Shown: positions 1 through 11,331 of the stretch, piece after piece
How the letters are laid out: each line of letters begins with the position of its first letter
How positions within the stretch are numbered: the stretch's first letter is position 1
Assembly: GCA_037043015.1 (NCBI GenBank)
Contig: CM073323.1
Span: 3,534,001 to 3,598,000, forward strand
From: Bryum argenteum
Taxonomy: Eukaryota > Streptophyta > Bryopsida > Bryales > Bryaceae
DNA: 64,000 nt
Direction: 5' to 3'
Notes under the pieces: generated by a model
Told to the model about the DNA's origin: nothing
What the model saw: the letters and a program-made list of their open reading frames with translations, nothing else
Databases searched by the model: none
Position numbers and translations under genes: made by a program

Positions 1-372
1 TTGTATTTTGTCACGTAACCGTCGTTCATAATTACCATCTCTTTTATACATTTTCTGTACTTAACTTAGTCTCTTCTCCTTTCATAATCCTGTGTACGCA
101 GTTTTCTGTTTTATGGCCATGATATTTGCATGTGGACCACTATGTTGTGGATAGTATCAATGTGCTTTGGATCTAAGTGCTATCTGTGGGTTGAGCACTC
201 CTCGAACTTTCACTGTTTGGAGACGAGGATCGTGATTGTTAGTAACAGAAACTAGGATCGTAATGCTGATAACAGAAACTAATGCAATCAAAGTTAGATT
301 CATCATGGTTGATTGTTAAGAGTAGAAAGTGTTCACTGACAAGCCCAACATTTCGTTCGAATGCTTGACGAG

Positions 373-444
373 TTGGTTCCTGTCGCAGTGGTGGGGTCGG
401 TTCCTGTCGCAGAGGTGGGGGTCGGTTCCTGTCGCAGAGGTGGG
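373..444. repeat. Three tandem copies of a 24-bp unit
   Basis: The unit reads roughly TCGGTTCCTGTCGCAGAGG plus a run of G. Copies start at 373, 397 and 422; the second and third are nearly identical, and the first has a T for C and a T for A change. No function is evident. Confidence 0.85.
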
Positions 445-632
445 CTGAGAAACTGTCCTTGAAGGACCAAGGAGATTGTTACACGACGTTTGCAAACAAG
501 GTGAAAACATGGCTCTTTTCCTTTGTCCAGTCTAGTAAGAGCCAGTTCTAACAACATCTGCTCACAAGATTTTTAACCCGGCTGTTTGAATTTTCTAGTT
601 TTTATGAGAACCTAAGTGTTGGAACTGGGAAG

Positions 633-670
633 TCACCTGAGTGTATTTGGAACACAATACACTCAGGTGA
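633..670. repeat. Perfect 15-bp inverted repeat with 8-nt loop
   Basis: The arm TCACCTGAGTGTATT at 633-647 is exactly complementary to 656-670, separated by an 8-nt loop. Each arm contains a CACCTG/CAGGTG E-box-like hexamer. The pairing stops on both sides at the arm ends. It could be a foldback footprint, a paired protein-binding site or a transcript hairpin. Confidence 0.85.
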
Positions 671-1375
671 ACAGAACTCGGTGTCGGGAATTTGGAGAGT
701 CCCATCCTCGGCGTTTGATATCTCCCGATCAACTCCTGTTCATAAAGGCCTCATGTTACTTTCTCTGTTTATGTGACCGACATATATTCTGCTGTTAAGC
801 TCGCGTGGTGCTCACTTTGTTATGGTTGATGATTTCTGCGGTTTCTAAGGCTTTTGGAGACTAGCTTTGAATTATTCAATGAAGTTGACAATTTTCTACA
901 TACTTGCAAATCATGCAGCGCTAGTCGTACGCTGGATCTACTGATCGTGGCACTGCACCAAAGGTGAGGTACCAAAGAACACTTTTCAGTTTGTGAAGAT
1001 TACGCAGTTTCTTATTCTTTGCATTCGCCTAAAGATACGTATAATGGCAATTCGTCAGCGAGAGTATTCTAAGCATACAATTTCTCATGTGCTGCTGTCT
1101 GGAACATGTGTAGCAAGAATTTCCCAATCATTGATTCTGTTTGAAAAGTGCACGGAATATAGAGAAGTTGCAAACCTTGCTCCATGCTAATCGTAATTAC
1201 CTCTCCGCAGGTCCTCCCTCTCTTCAAGATCTCTTTATGATCTCTTCACAAGTACATCTGTTCGGAGTGTGGAGTATGGGGAATGTTCTTCTGCGCTTAC
1301 TCGGGTAGAAGAGATCGAGTTGGGCAATAAAACTCCATTTCGTAACACTTCACTTATACTTTCATCTCACTCCAG

Positions 1376-4300
1376 ATGAGCACGCACATCAGAATGGGCG
1401 ACTCCAGAATGCACATCGTAAACAACATTTTCCTTCCTAGAAGACTACCTCAATCTGCCTATCCTTCGAACGGAGAGTTTGTCAGAGAATTTGCTCAAGT
1501 TCTGGCTCATGGCGCCGTCTGCTTTCCTGCCCTTGAGGAAGCGCAACGGATGATGCAAGCTTGGTCATGTGTTCAGCGAGCTTTTGTTAGCTGGAAAGCT
1601 GTACATGATGGGATCAATGAACTCCTACCAGGTCAAACATTCGCTCTCTACCTATGTGCACAGAATGCTGGTATCACCGTATCAATCGCAGATGACAATT
1701 CATCCGCAACTCTGGCGGTATTCCGGGTCGCTGCCGGAGTCGAGAAAGTGATGCAAGCTTCGGGTGACTTGTACGATGTTTTCCCGAGTTGGGCTGTCAC
1801 AACCGACGCAGAAAGAGTTCGGAATGCGAATTTTGCGAAACAAGTAGCAGACCTTGCCAACACCGAACTTGTGGAGATGCTGCCAACGTCGAAAAAGGCT
1901 GGAATCAAGGTTCCCGAGACACGAGATGTTCCAGATCCGAGCTATGTGACAGCATGGCTGCTATTAGCAGTGGCTGGTGAATCGATTATCACTGGCGAGG
2001 AAGGTGTGGCGCGTGTTCGAAAGAAAATTCGTGATGATGTCCTATGGAAAAAAACTGAACTGCCATGGCGTCGATCAGGGGAGTACATGACTGTGAAAGT
2101 CGTGCTCCAAAGCTCGATCGTAGGTCATCTAGGGGAGCAGCAGGGCTTGATATCCTACAAGTACATACTGATACAAGCCATGACTGGCATCTTGCTGAAG
2201 TATTACAAGGATTTGGAAACAGATATTGTCATGCAGATGCTCAGCAAGTTAGCGCGTCGGCTACACAAGTTACGTATTCTTATGGATCATCGGGGTAGAA
2301 AATCTAAATCTCTCACATGCTCTCTGGCTTTCTCAAAATTCTGCTAATATTCAATTCATGTTTATCTCTGAACAAAAAAAATGCAAAAGAGCTTGGAATG
2401 ATCATTGCTACACTGTTAGTTTACCGATATCTATGGATTAGTGAGGCAAGTAATAGAAGTTTCGATTTTAAACAACTGTGACTGAATTCTTCAGGACCGG
2501 GTCCAACAAATCAGCAAGAGATTCATTCCCGTGTTCAGGAAGCCCTGCAACAATGTTCTACAGAAGTGGTCAGAATCCGTGCTTTTGTTGATGAGCGCTG
2601 GCAAAGAATTGTGCAGCGTGAGAAGCGCCAATCTCAAGTGCTTATGGACGCAAGCAAGCTCAGCTTTGAGGAGCACATCACGCATTCGCTAAAGAATGCT
2701 CAAAAGCACCTCCAGTTGGCTTTGGATTCCACGCTGCAGCCTATTCCAATCAACGTGACGGACCCCACATGCTCCAAGCGAAACAAAGGCAGCAGCTTTA
2801 GCTTTCCTAATTTGGATCTTCTCGAGAACAATCGATCCTCGGGTCATGACAACAACGAAAATCTTGTCAACATGGGACAAGCGCTTTACGACGTCGAAGG
2901 TTGGGTGCAAAAAATGTTCTCTCTACGTGAGGGCTTTGTCGAAGAGTACAGCTCTGAAATGGTGTTCAAACTCCTCAGGAGCTATTTGAAACTGTCCAAG
3001 GTGTACTACAACGATGATGCTCTGGGGTCAAGCAGGATGGTCTTGACAACAATGACACTTGTTGCAATATTAGACTCCATGGCAACCCGCAAACACCCGT
3101 TACTGAAAACTTACCATCATGGAGTGAATGTAGCTGTACTGCAATCTTTGCTTCTGCTACATCGGGCTGATATGGAACACTTGGCGGCAGTAGAGGCCTA
3201 TTTTGCAGATCGTTCCAAGAATGAAACAACGAAGATCTCTCTCATCAGCGAGGATGAGCCTTCTCCTTGCTCCTTCTCGGTTCGTTTCTTTGACACTAAT
3301 TCCGACCTGGAGAGGATCAGAGACGAAATTCTGAGAGATGATGAACAGAAACAACGTTTGAAGCGGGATGAGGTCTTAAATCAGCGTCGTATTTATGATC
3401 AACTTCTTGAATCTAGCAGAAGGGCATCTCACGAGTATTGGGTTGATAGGTATGGATATACGTTATCGTATTGTCGGAATTGGTGTTGTAAATGCCAAAA
3501 AGAGGAAAAAGCAAAGAGGATGGAGGTTGACGTCTACGAGAAACCGTTGCCAGAGTCACAACACTTACAGAAGGCAGTTGTGTTTGAACTTGCGACGCCA
3601 ACCGCATTGTGTGTGCTCCGTGATGCTCTGCACATTCTCTGTCGGGACCTATTTAGAATCCAGCTGGAGTCTACGGAAAAGCTTGGGACGTGGTTAAATC
3701 ACGAGCCTTTGAAGAAATGGAATGATCAATCTCACCGAAAACTAACTACTCTTTGTAGCACTTCCAAGCTCTTCGCAGTTTCACACTACAAGGCACGGAA
3801 AATCTCGGCTATACCTGACCCTTCAGCGGAGGAGGACTTCATCGTGCCAAACGGTTTCAACGTTCATCTGATGGAAGTTGAAAGTAACCAGTTTGCGAGC
3901 GTCGCACGCCACAAGACTGAGGCAAATATCTCCTATTTGACGCTTACTGCCAATGATGAATATAAGTGCCTTCAATGGACCATCGATTCAACGACACACA
4001 ATGAGAACCAGGTGCTCGCTCGTCAGGTGGAGTGCCCACAAAAACTCACTTTAGCAGAGTACAAGGCATTTGGTTCGTTGCGGGCTGGCCATCATCTGCA
4101 GGTGAGGAATATCTGCCGTGTGCTCGAGATGCGGACATTGTCCCTGTTTCAACCAAGCGTGGTGCACTTGTTTTCACAAGCGCTTTGGCAGACTGGTCCA
4201 CCATCGTCGTCTTCTGAGCGCTGGGTGCGCGAGTCACACTTGGACCTGCGAGAGCAACCATTTGTAGAGTACATGATCAAACAGTTACAATCTTTGTTGG

Positions 4301-7300
4301 ACAGAAACAGAGAGAACTGGAAGGACCATCTGAGCCTCCTGAGTATTCTCATCATTGGTGCACGGATTCTAGCACTTTCCGAAGCTGCTTGGCAAGAGGC
4401 AGCGAGTAGGATCGTCCTCTCGTGCCGTGAAATTGCTGAAAGCTGGTTGGAAAAAATCGAGCAAGTGCTCGGGGAAATGTCGGCATCTTCAATCCAGAAG
4501 ATTCAGGTTATACGCTCCAAGCTCGTAGATGTAGCCGCCATTGCAGCGCTTACATATGATGTGAGCGTTGCTCATTTGAAACTCATCCTGCGAAACGAAG
4601 ATCATGTCACTTCATGGCTGCGCACTGTGGCTCGAATCTGTGATAACACTCTTCTGACCTCAGCTGGAAATTCATCTGCAAGTGAATCGACATTTGCTGG
4701 TGACTTCCAACGCAACCTCCTTCGAAGAGTGCAGAATACGGCCCTACGTTTGGAGGACGCTTTAAACGAAAGGCTGTCAGCATCGGACTACTGTTTGAGC
4801 AGTTTTGTATCCAAGCATTGGGCTGATGCCGATCAAGGTGAGATTGGATGTTGGGAACGTTACGCAGCGCCTTGCGAACGCTGGTGGAAGGCTACTTTTG
4901 TCCATAAAACTGGACGCAGAATGTGTTTGCAGATGGACATTTTGCGAGGCTGTTTCCTGGTAGACGGATGTCCAGTGGCTCGCCTTCCTACGTCAATCAC
5001 CAGTCGTCCGGATTACGGGAGAGTGTTCGGCAAGCATGTCTTTCAAGTGCAACCAGCCGCAGGAAGCCCCGGATCGTTCGTGACTTGTTACAAAATCAAT
5101 GGCTCCAAGTTTACATTTGCCTTGGTGGATGACAACCGTCTGCTTGTCATAGAACGACAGGATGATGGTCGTGAGCTGGAACTCTTTCCCAATCGACATT
5201 TGTATGGCGATCTCCCTCAGCTCCTTGTCGAGAATCACAGTCATTGGATCCTCAAAGCCACGCAAAACTTGGGGCCCAAGCGTTTTAAGCACATGCACGA
5301 AGATGAAACGCTGGGATGTGTTTTATTTCGCCCGGTGAAGTTTGACGACATTGGGTTTTCGAACATCGAAAATGTCCCATTTGTGTACAACATGACGTCA
5401 AGACATGTACGCGAAACAAAGACGGATCGCAATCTGATAGACGTTCGGAGCGGAAGCTTCAAGGAGCTTCATGATAAAATGCTCCATCGACTTGAGTTAC
5501 CCCAGTTCATTCACATCTTCGACGGAAAAGATGATGAGCCTGTTGCCGCCGAGCTACCGCGCATGGGAATACGATTCATCGTAGACCCAAATGCAGGCAC
5601 CTTCTGGTCTTGTGAGCACCCGGGATTCGCTGTGGCGAAGTGCCAGAACATTGGCACATTGCTTGGACTGCGGAATGGCATTTTGCTTGAGGAACAGAAT
5701 GTGCCAGAGCAATGCACCCGAAAGCACTATTTGATTATTCCCCATGGCTTGCTCCGCAGAGAAATGGATGGTGCGCCGGGCAGTTTGGACCAACATCCCG
5801 TAGTAGGGATTGACCTTGCCCATTTCTCCTCCCCGAGTTTCTTTGTGTTTGAGGTGAATCACCGCCTCCAGAATCTTCGAGGCCCAGCCAGTGGTCCAAC
5901 GGCTTGGCTCTATCTAGCGCTCCTGCATGCTTCGACATCACATGTGTTGCCTGACCCTTTCACAGGCTTGACAGGAACGGAGTCCGCAATGAGACTACTC
6001 CAGTCTCCTCGATGCTGGTCATGTATGCCTTACAAGCGTGAGGCTGTCGCCATTCTGAAAGCAATTGCAGAGCTCTCTCCTCAGCGCGCTTGGTATCCCC
6101 AACATCTGCAACGCATGCAACAGGTGCAATGGCCCCACGCTGTATTTTCCTCCGCAGCTCCTGACGCGTTTCGGCTTGTAGTCGCCAACCTCATTTCTGA
6201 TAGCGAGCGTCTCAAGTTTCTCTTCCCTAGTTCAGACGAACCACCTGTTTCTCCCTACGCGAGCATGGCGTTGTATAAGAAGTATTACTGGAGATCTCGG
6301 GAAACCTCCGGAAAAGAGTCGCGAATGGACTCCGCAAATGAACAGCATTGGGGTGGACTTCCAGCTCCTGTGTCATCAGGTATGAACTTGCGTGAGGACG
6401 AATTCGAGAAATTCCAGAAACACGGGTTTCTGCGAAGCCTAGCAGAAGCTGGACACAAATGGAGGAGTTTGGCAGTTGCTGAAGGGAAGTACTTGAGTGG
6501 CCTACTGCTGAATCGCGAGAACTTGAAGGGTGCTTGTGGACGGGAAAGCACTTGGAGAGACTCAACGGTGTCTACATGGCGCACACTAGCTAAAGAGAGC
6601 CTTCATGATATTTTCCTCGACCTGTACAATTTGGCGAGAACTCAGTCGTATCAAACAGTCAAGGATCACCGTGAGATGTTCACCTTGCTCCTGTCCGTTT
6701 TGGCATACTGCCATGTAGGTGATCCTTCGATACACAATTATCTAGTGATCCTACATTGCGTTGCTGTTCATGCAGCAGAATTCGCGTCTGTCATCCCTCC
6801 ACGTTACGCTGTATTTGAGTTTACGAACCAGACCGAATTTGACTCGGAGATGATTACAATTGTAGTAAAGGACAATTTGGTTTCATATGACCAGTGGTTG
6901 CCGGTGCATGGTGGGCAACCGTTAAGCCACGAGTCACGTTCGGATTTCCACGCCCGAGAAAAATATAAATTCGAACAAGCGAAGGATCACAGCATCAGGA
7001 CAATGACTCAAAATGCGCATAGATGTTGGCTCTCTCAGGGAAGTGTTACTGGCCACTCAATGCCTACTGTAAAGTCTTCTCAGAGAATCGCCCAAGAAAT
7101 CAACAAGCTTTTCTCACGTTGGCGCCAGAACAAAGAGCTACATACATTTGTGGCGAATGTGGAGAGTAAGATTCAGGTGCTATGCTATCGACCTAGAGTG
7201 ACACTACGGCCTGCTCCTCTTCAAGCCACCATTAACTCCCCCACTTGGGCTACAGTTCACCCCTGTCATTCCGAGATGCCTTATGTACTGGCACTAAGTT

Positions 7301-10300
7301 CGAGTTCAATAGCTGAAGCCAGCAAAATCTTTGAAAAAGGGCGTTTCGAGGATGAAGACAGGTCCTGCAGGGCCACTGAAAAGGCAATGAAAGTGCCTCC
7401 CTTCCCATTGCAATTGCATGCAATGTCAGTGTCCACCTGCCAGATTGCTAAAACGTTCAACGATGATCTGGAGACAAGTTGGCAAGAGCACCACAGAAGT
7501 AGACCCGAACCTTCGCGAATTGTGGTTGAAGGCGTGCTTGAGGAGAGATTGAGAGTATTGAAGGAAAGATCCGAATCTCTTTGGGCAGAAATTTGTGTTG
7601 CTGTGCAGCCTCCTGAGAACGATCCTTTATCACAGGCACTAGCAGCTGGTCGTCTCTGGCGTCAAGCCCTACCTACCGTTCTCCTCCCATGCATTATCAG
7701 TGATGGGGATGAGAATTTGAACAGTGTGCAAGTGGCGCTTGGTGCTCTTGCGGTGATATGGACTCTGGAGCAGCAAGCAGAGCGGTGCTTGCGGATGTTA
7801 AAACTGACCAAGCTCCCCGACAAAGACGTGGCGTTGCAGAAAGAGCTGGCCAATTGTGGTCACGTGAATTGGCACCCGAAGGAACGGCCGAAATGGCTCA
7901 TTCTTGAACTTGAAGGGGATTATTTGATGCGGCCCATCCAAGTCGATGTGGCCAAGCAAATGTTATCCCCACCTGATTCGAAGAGTGCTGTTTTGCAGTT
8001 GAACATGGGTGAAGGTAAGACCAGCGTGATCGTGCCTGCTCTTTGTGCTCACATTCCTGATGGCAACAGGTTCGCACGCCTGACGGTCCTTGGCTCCCTG
8101 TTCCGAATGAACTTTGATGCGTTGGTTTCCAAGCTTGGTGGACTTCTGAATCAAAGAGTTTATACCTTCCCATTTCGGCGCGATATCATTCTTGATGCTC
8201 GTGGGGTGCAAACTATGCACCAAGTGTACCAAGAATGTAAAGCCAAACGTGGTGTCGTTGTGATGCGTCCCGAGCATAGACTCAGCACTATCTTGAAGGG
8301 TTTAGAGCTCTGTCAGCTTGGTCCTACTAGTGTAGCATTGGCAACTGAGATGCGCGATCTTCAGGACATGGTGGAGACGAATGCACGAGACATTCTTGAC
8401 GAGTCGGATCTGCTCCTTCACGTCAAGTACCAGGTTGTGTACACAGTCGGTGAACAGATGAACCTTGATGGTGGGGATTTACGATGGAAAGTTTCACAGA
8501 GTGTTCTTCGTAGTGCACGACATCATTGCCGTGAGTTGCTTCAAAAGCATGGTGCGGAAAAGATGTAGTTGAAAGCAGCCAGCGAGGGCCCATATGCATT
8601 CCCACACATTCGCATCTTAGACGCATCCATCAGCTCTGAGCTTTGTGACAACATTGCTGACGACATGCTTCGGGGTGGAGATGATAATTTGCCCCTCCGC
8701 GGGCTACGACGAAAGGATGCTGCCTTGATTCGTGCCTTCATTCTGCCGCCACCGGCAAGTCTTGCTGACACTGACACTGACACTGTGTCGGTAGAGTCGA
8801 TAAGAGAGATTTTCAGCGATGGACCCAAACTGGAGACTGTCCTGATTTTGCGAGGCCTGCTTTGCTATGGGGTGTTGGTGCACGCACTGCAGATGCGTTG
8901 GCGCGTTCAGTATGGAGTGAGGCCCTCTGGAAAACCAAAGATGGCAGTTCCATTTCGAGCAAAGGATGTGCCAGTAGAGCGTGCGGAGTTTGGCCACCCC
9001 GACCTCGCCATCATATTGACGCAACTGAGCTATTACCATAGTGGCTTGAGCGATGAGCAACTCCTGGACGCGTTCGACAGGCTCCATCAATCATCGACAA
9101 GTGAAAGCGAGTACCAGAGATGGTTGCGAGACGTGCCCTTGGAATCCTTGCCACCGACACTGCACACTCTATCTGGTATCAATCTTGATGACTTCGTGCA
9201 ACGGACTCAAGTATTGTTTCCAATTCTGCGTCGCAATACGCAAGTGGTTGATTTCTGGCTATCAACAGCTGTCTTCCCCACCGAGTCGAAGATGTTTAAG
9301 GGGAAGATTGCAGCGTCTGCGTGGGATTTGAGTGACAACTCGAAGCGAGGACACCCGGTGTCCGGTTTCAGTGGCACCAAGGACACGAGTCTTCTTCTTC
9401 CAACTTCAATCGCTCAACACGACCTTCCCGAGTTGCAGGGAACAGATGGAGCTTTGAATAAGAAGCTTTTACAAGTAGAGAACGCATGTTACGAGAGCTT
9501 TCCGTCATGTATCAGCAGCGTGGAGATTTTGGAGAGGAGTGTCGTGGCGAGAAAAGCTCGCGTTCTCCTTGACGTGGGTGCTCTCATGGTTGACATGACC
9601 AACAAGAATGTTGCGGTTGAGTGGTTGAGACAACTCACTGACCTCACCAATATCCACGCAGCAATCTATTTTGACGATGAAGACCAGATTATGTCGATTG
9701 ACCGGGAAGGTCGCAGCGCACCTCTGGCTCTATCACCGTTTCACCGGCAAATGGATCGGTGCGTTGTGTATCTTGACGACGTGCACACGCGTGGAACTGA
9801 TCTGAAGATCCCGCATGGCTCTCACGCATGCGTCACGCTCGGGAGAGGCATCACCAAAGACCGTCTTGTCCAGGCTTGCATGAGGATGCGCATGCTTGGA
9901 GAGGGTCACTCTGTGAGCTTCTGGGCTTCCCAGGAGGTGCACACATCGATCGCGCAGCAGCAATCGTGTGGCTCCTCTGACCACTGTAAGCTTTCAAGCA
10001 TCGACGTTCTCCATTGGGTCACTCGCAACACTGTGGAAGCGATCAAAGATGGATTCCGCCATTGGGGTTCTCAAGGCATTTCACATACTCGCAAGAAGGT
10101 TGTCAATCAGTTGTTCCAGTTGAAGCAGGGTGTGGATTCATTGGAGGACTTGGGGCGGCTGAGTACAGATCCGGAAGTAACAGAACTTGTCATCTGCTAT
10201 GGAGGCGAAAGAAAGGAAACAGTGTTACCCGACATCATGACGAACCGGCTGGAGAGTACAGCCAAGGACATAGAGAGGGAAATTGGCGACCAAGCTGGAA

Positions 10301-11331
10301 TGCTCGTTTTGAAGGACGGTTCATCTGTTACGGATAAGATCAGCAAGTATGCTGGTGAGGTGAAATGTTTCTCTCAAGTCCTAGATGAAGAGCAGGAACG
10401 CGAATTGGAGCACGAGTTGGAAGAGCAGAAGGAGGTTGAACGGCCTGGGAAGGCCACACCAGCGACGCCCTCCCTCGATGAACATGTTCGTCGGCTGGGA
10501 ACTGATCGTCGGATTAGTCCAGGTGCATTTCAGAACGGAAGCTTTCTACCACTGATGGACGTGTTTCGATGCACGTCCTTATGGGAATCGACAGAGTGTC
10601 GTGGTTGGAGTGACAAAGTGTTTGTCACGCGGGAGTTTGCGACAGTCTTAAAATCTGACAGCGCTTCGTTTGGGAGTTCGTTTTTGCGGCCAGTGGCATG
10701 GTGCGCAGTGACAACACTCAATGGATCGAAGGCCATATTTCTTTTGAGTCCTTTTGAAGTGAACAAACTACTGCCGGACTTCCGACGAGGTAGAGGAGCA
10801 GAACTCCACATGTTTGCCCCTCGCATTCATCGAGGGCAGAACCTCATGCTCGGCGACAGCTTTCTGTCGCTCCCGGTGGGTAAACGTGGCAGCAACAACC
10901 AAGCTATGAAGCCGATGATCCCGTATTCTCTCATCGCCCAGCTGATTGCCTTCTCTGGAAGTGCATTCTTCGCAGATGCTGGTGAACAGGATGCGTATTG
11001 TGAATTTCTGGGTTTGCATCCTAGTCCGAGAAGCAAGATCGAAGACGAAGCATTTCAACGGGGTGACATCCAGAGGGACGGATTTTTGCCTCCAGAGAAG
11101 CGACAAAGAGTGATGAAGACCGAGCCTGGTGATACAGTGTGCGCCTTTCAAAAGAGCCCAGTGCAGTTTATCACTAAGTTGCTCTTTGCCCGTGGGTGGA
11201 TGGGCCATGCTTCAGCATCTCATGTGAGTGAGATCCTGTTCATGGGTCGGCGGGCTGAAGTTGACAACAGTGGCTTCCACGACGACGCCGTGGGAGAGAA
11301 ACATTCTGATGCTACCTCCTGCTCACGCTGA
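1376..11331 (+). CDS. Giant DUF6606-DUF3638-DUF3645 P-loop protein, interrupted by one in-frame TAG
   Basis: Two exons, 1376-2294 and 2495-11331, give 3,251 codons before the final TGA, the usual size of this family. Residues 1-306 resemble the N-terminal DUF6606 region (MHIVNNIFLPRRLPQ near the start; DDVLWKKTELPWRRS later). The DUF3638 core shows a Walker-A-like MGEGKTS at about residue 2145 (8008-8025) and a DESD box near residue 2275 (8398-8409). DUF3645 follows (AVPFRAKDVP, about 8940-9060). C-terminal boxes HTRGTDL (9784) and QACMRMRMLG (9871) look like the second half of an SF2/SecA-like ATPase. The function of the family is not established; databases often label members ubiquitinyl hydrolase-like. 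The frame is open for 6.07 kb, meets TAG at 8566-8568 (codon 2331), then is open for another 2.76 kb with conserved sequence on both sides. It may be a recent pseudogene, a sequence error, or a gene using readthrough or splicing there. The ATG at 1376 is the first in frame and lies just ahead of the conserved N-terminus. Confidence 0.85.
2295..2494 (+). other. Intron 1 of the DUF3638 gene
   Basis: The donor is CGGG|GTAGAA at 2295 and the acceptor is TTCTTCAG|GA ending at 2494, giving 200 bp. Exon 1 ends in phase 1, and the first two bases of exon 2 complete a Gly codon. The exon 2 frame then reads through residues RVQEALQQC into the long open frame. Without this splice the first frame ends at 2347. 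Confidence 0.8.
8566..8568 (+). other. In-frame TAG stop inside the DUF3638 gene
   Basis: The codon order is AAG ATG TAG TTG AAA. It falls between the DESD block and the conserved SEGPYAFPHIRILD block. The next bases do not form the CARYYA context known for tobamovirus-type readthrough. A GTGAGT at 8531 and a GCAG ending at 8578 would delimit a 48-nt, frame-preserving intron covering the stop, shorter than usual plant introns. Confidence 0.95.

Larger units (their letters stand above)
1..1375. other. Gene-free stretch upstream of the giant DUF3638 gene
   Basis: I see no credible coding region here. It holds a short tandem repeat (373-444) and a perfect hairpin (633-670), listed separately. 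A pyrimidine-rich tract ending in CCAG lies directly before the ATG at 1376, so a 5'-UTR intron may end there; a second acceptor-like site (CCGCAG) lies near 1210. A promoter for the downstream gene must be in or before this stretch, but I cannot point to a TATA box with confidence. Confidence 0.5.

Noticed and set aside
8566..8580. Virus-type programmed stop readthrough at the amber codon
   Set aside because: The bases after the TAG (TTG AAA) do not match the CARYYA readthrough context. Other readthrough mechanisms cannot be excluded.
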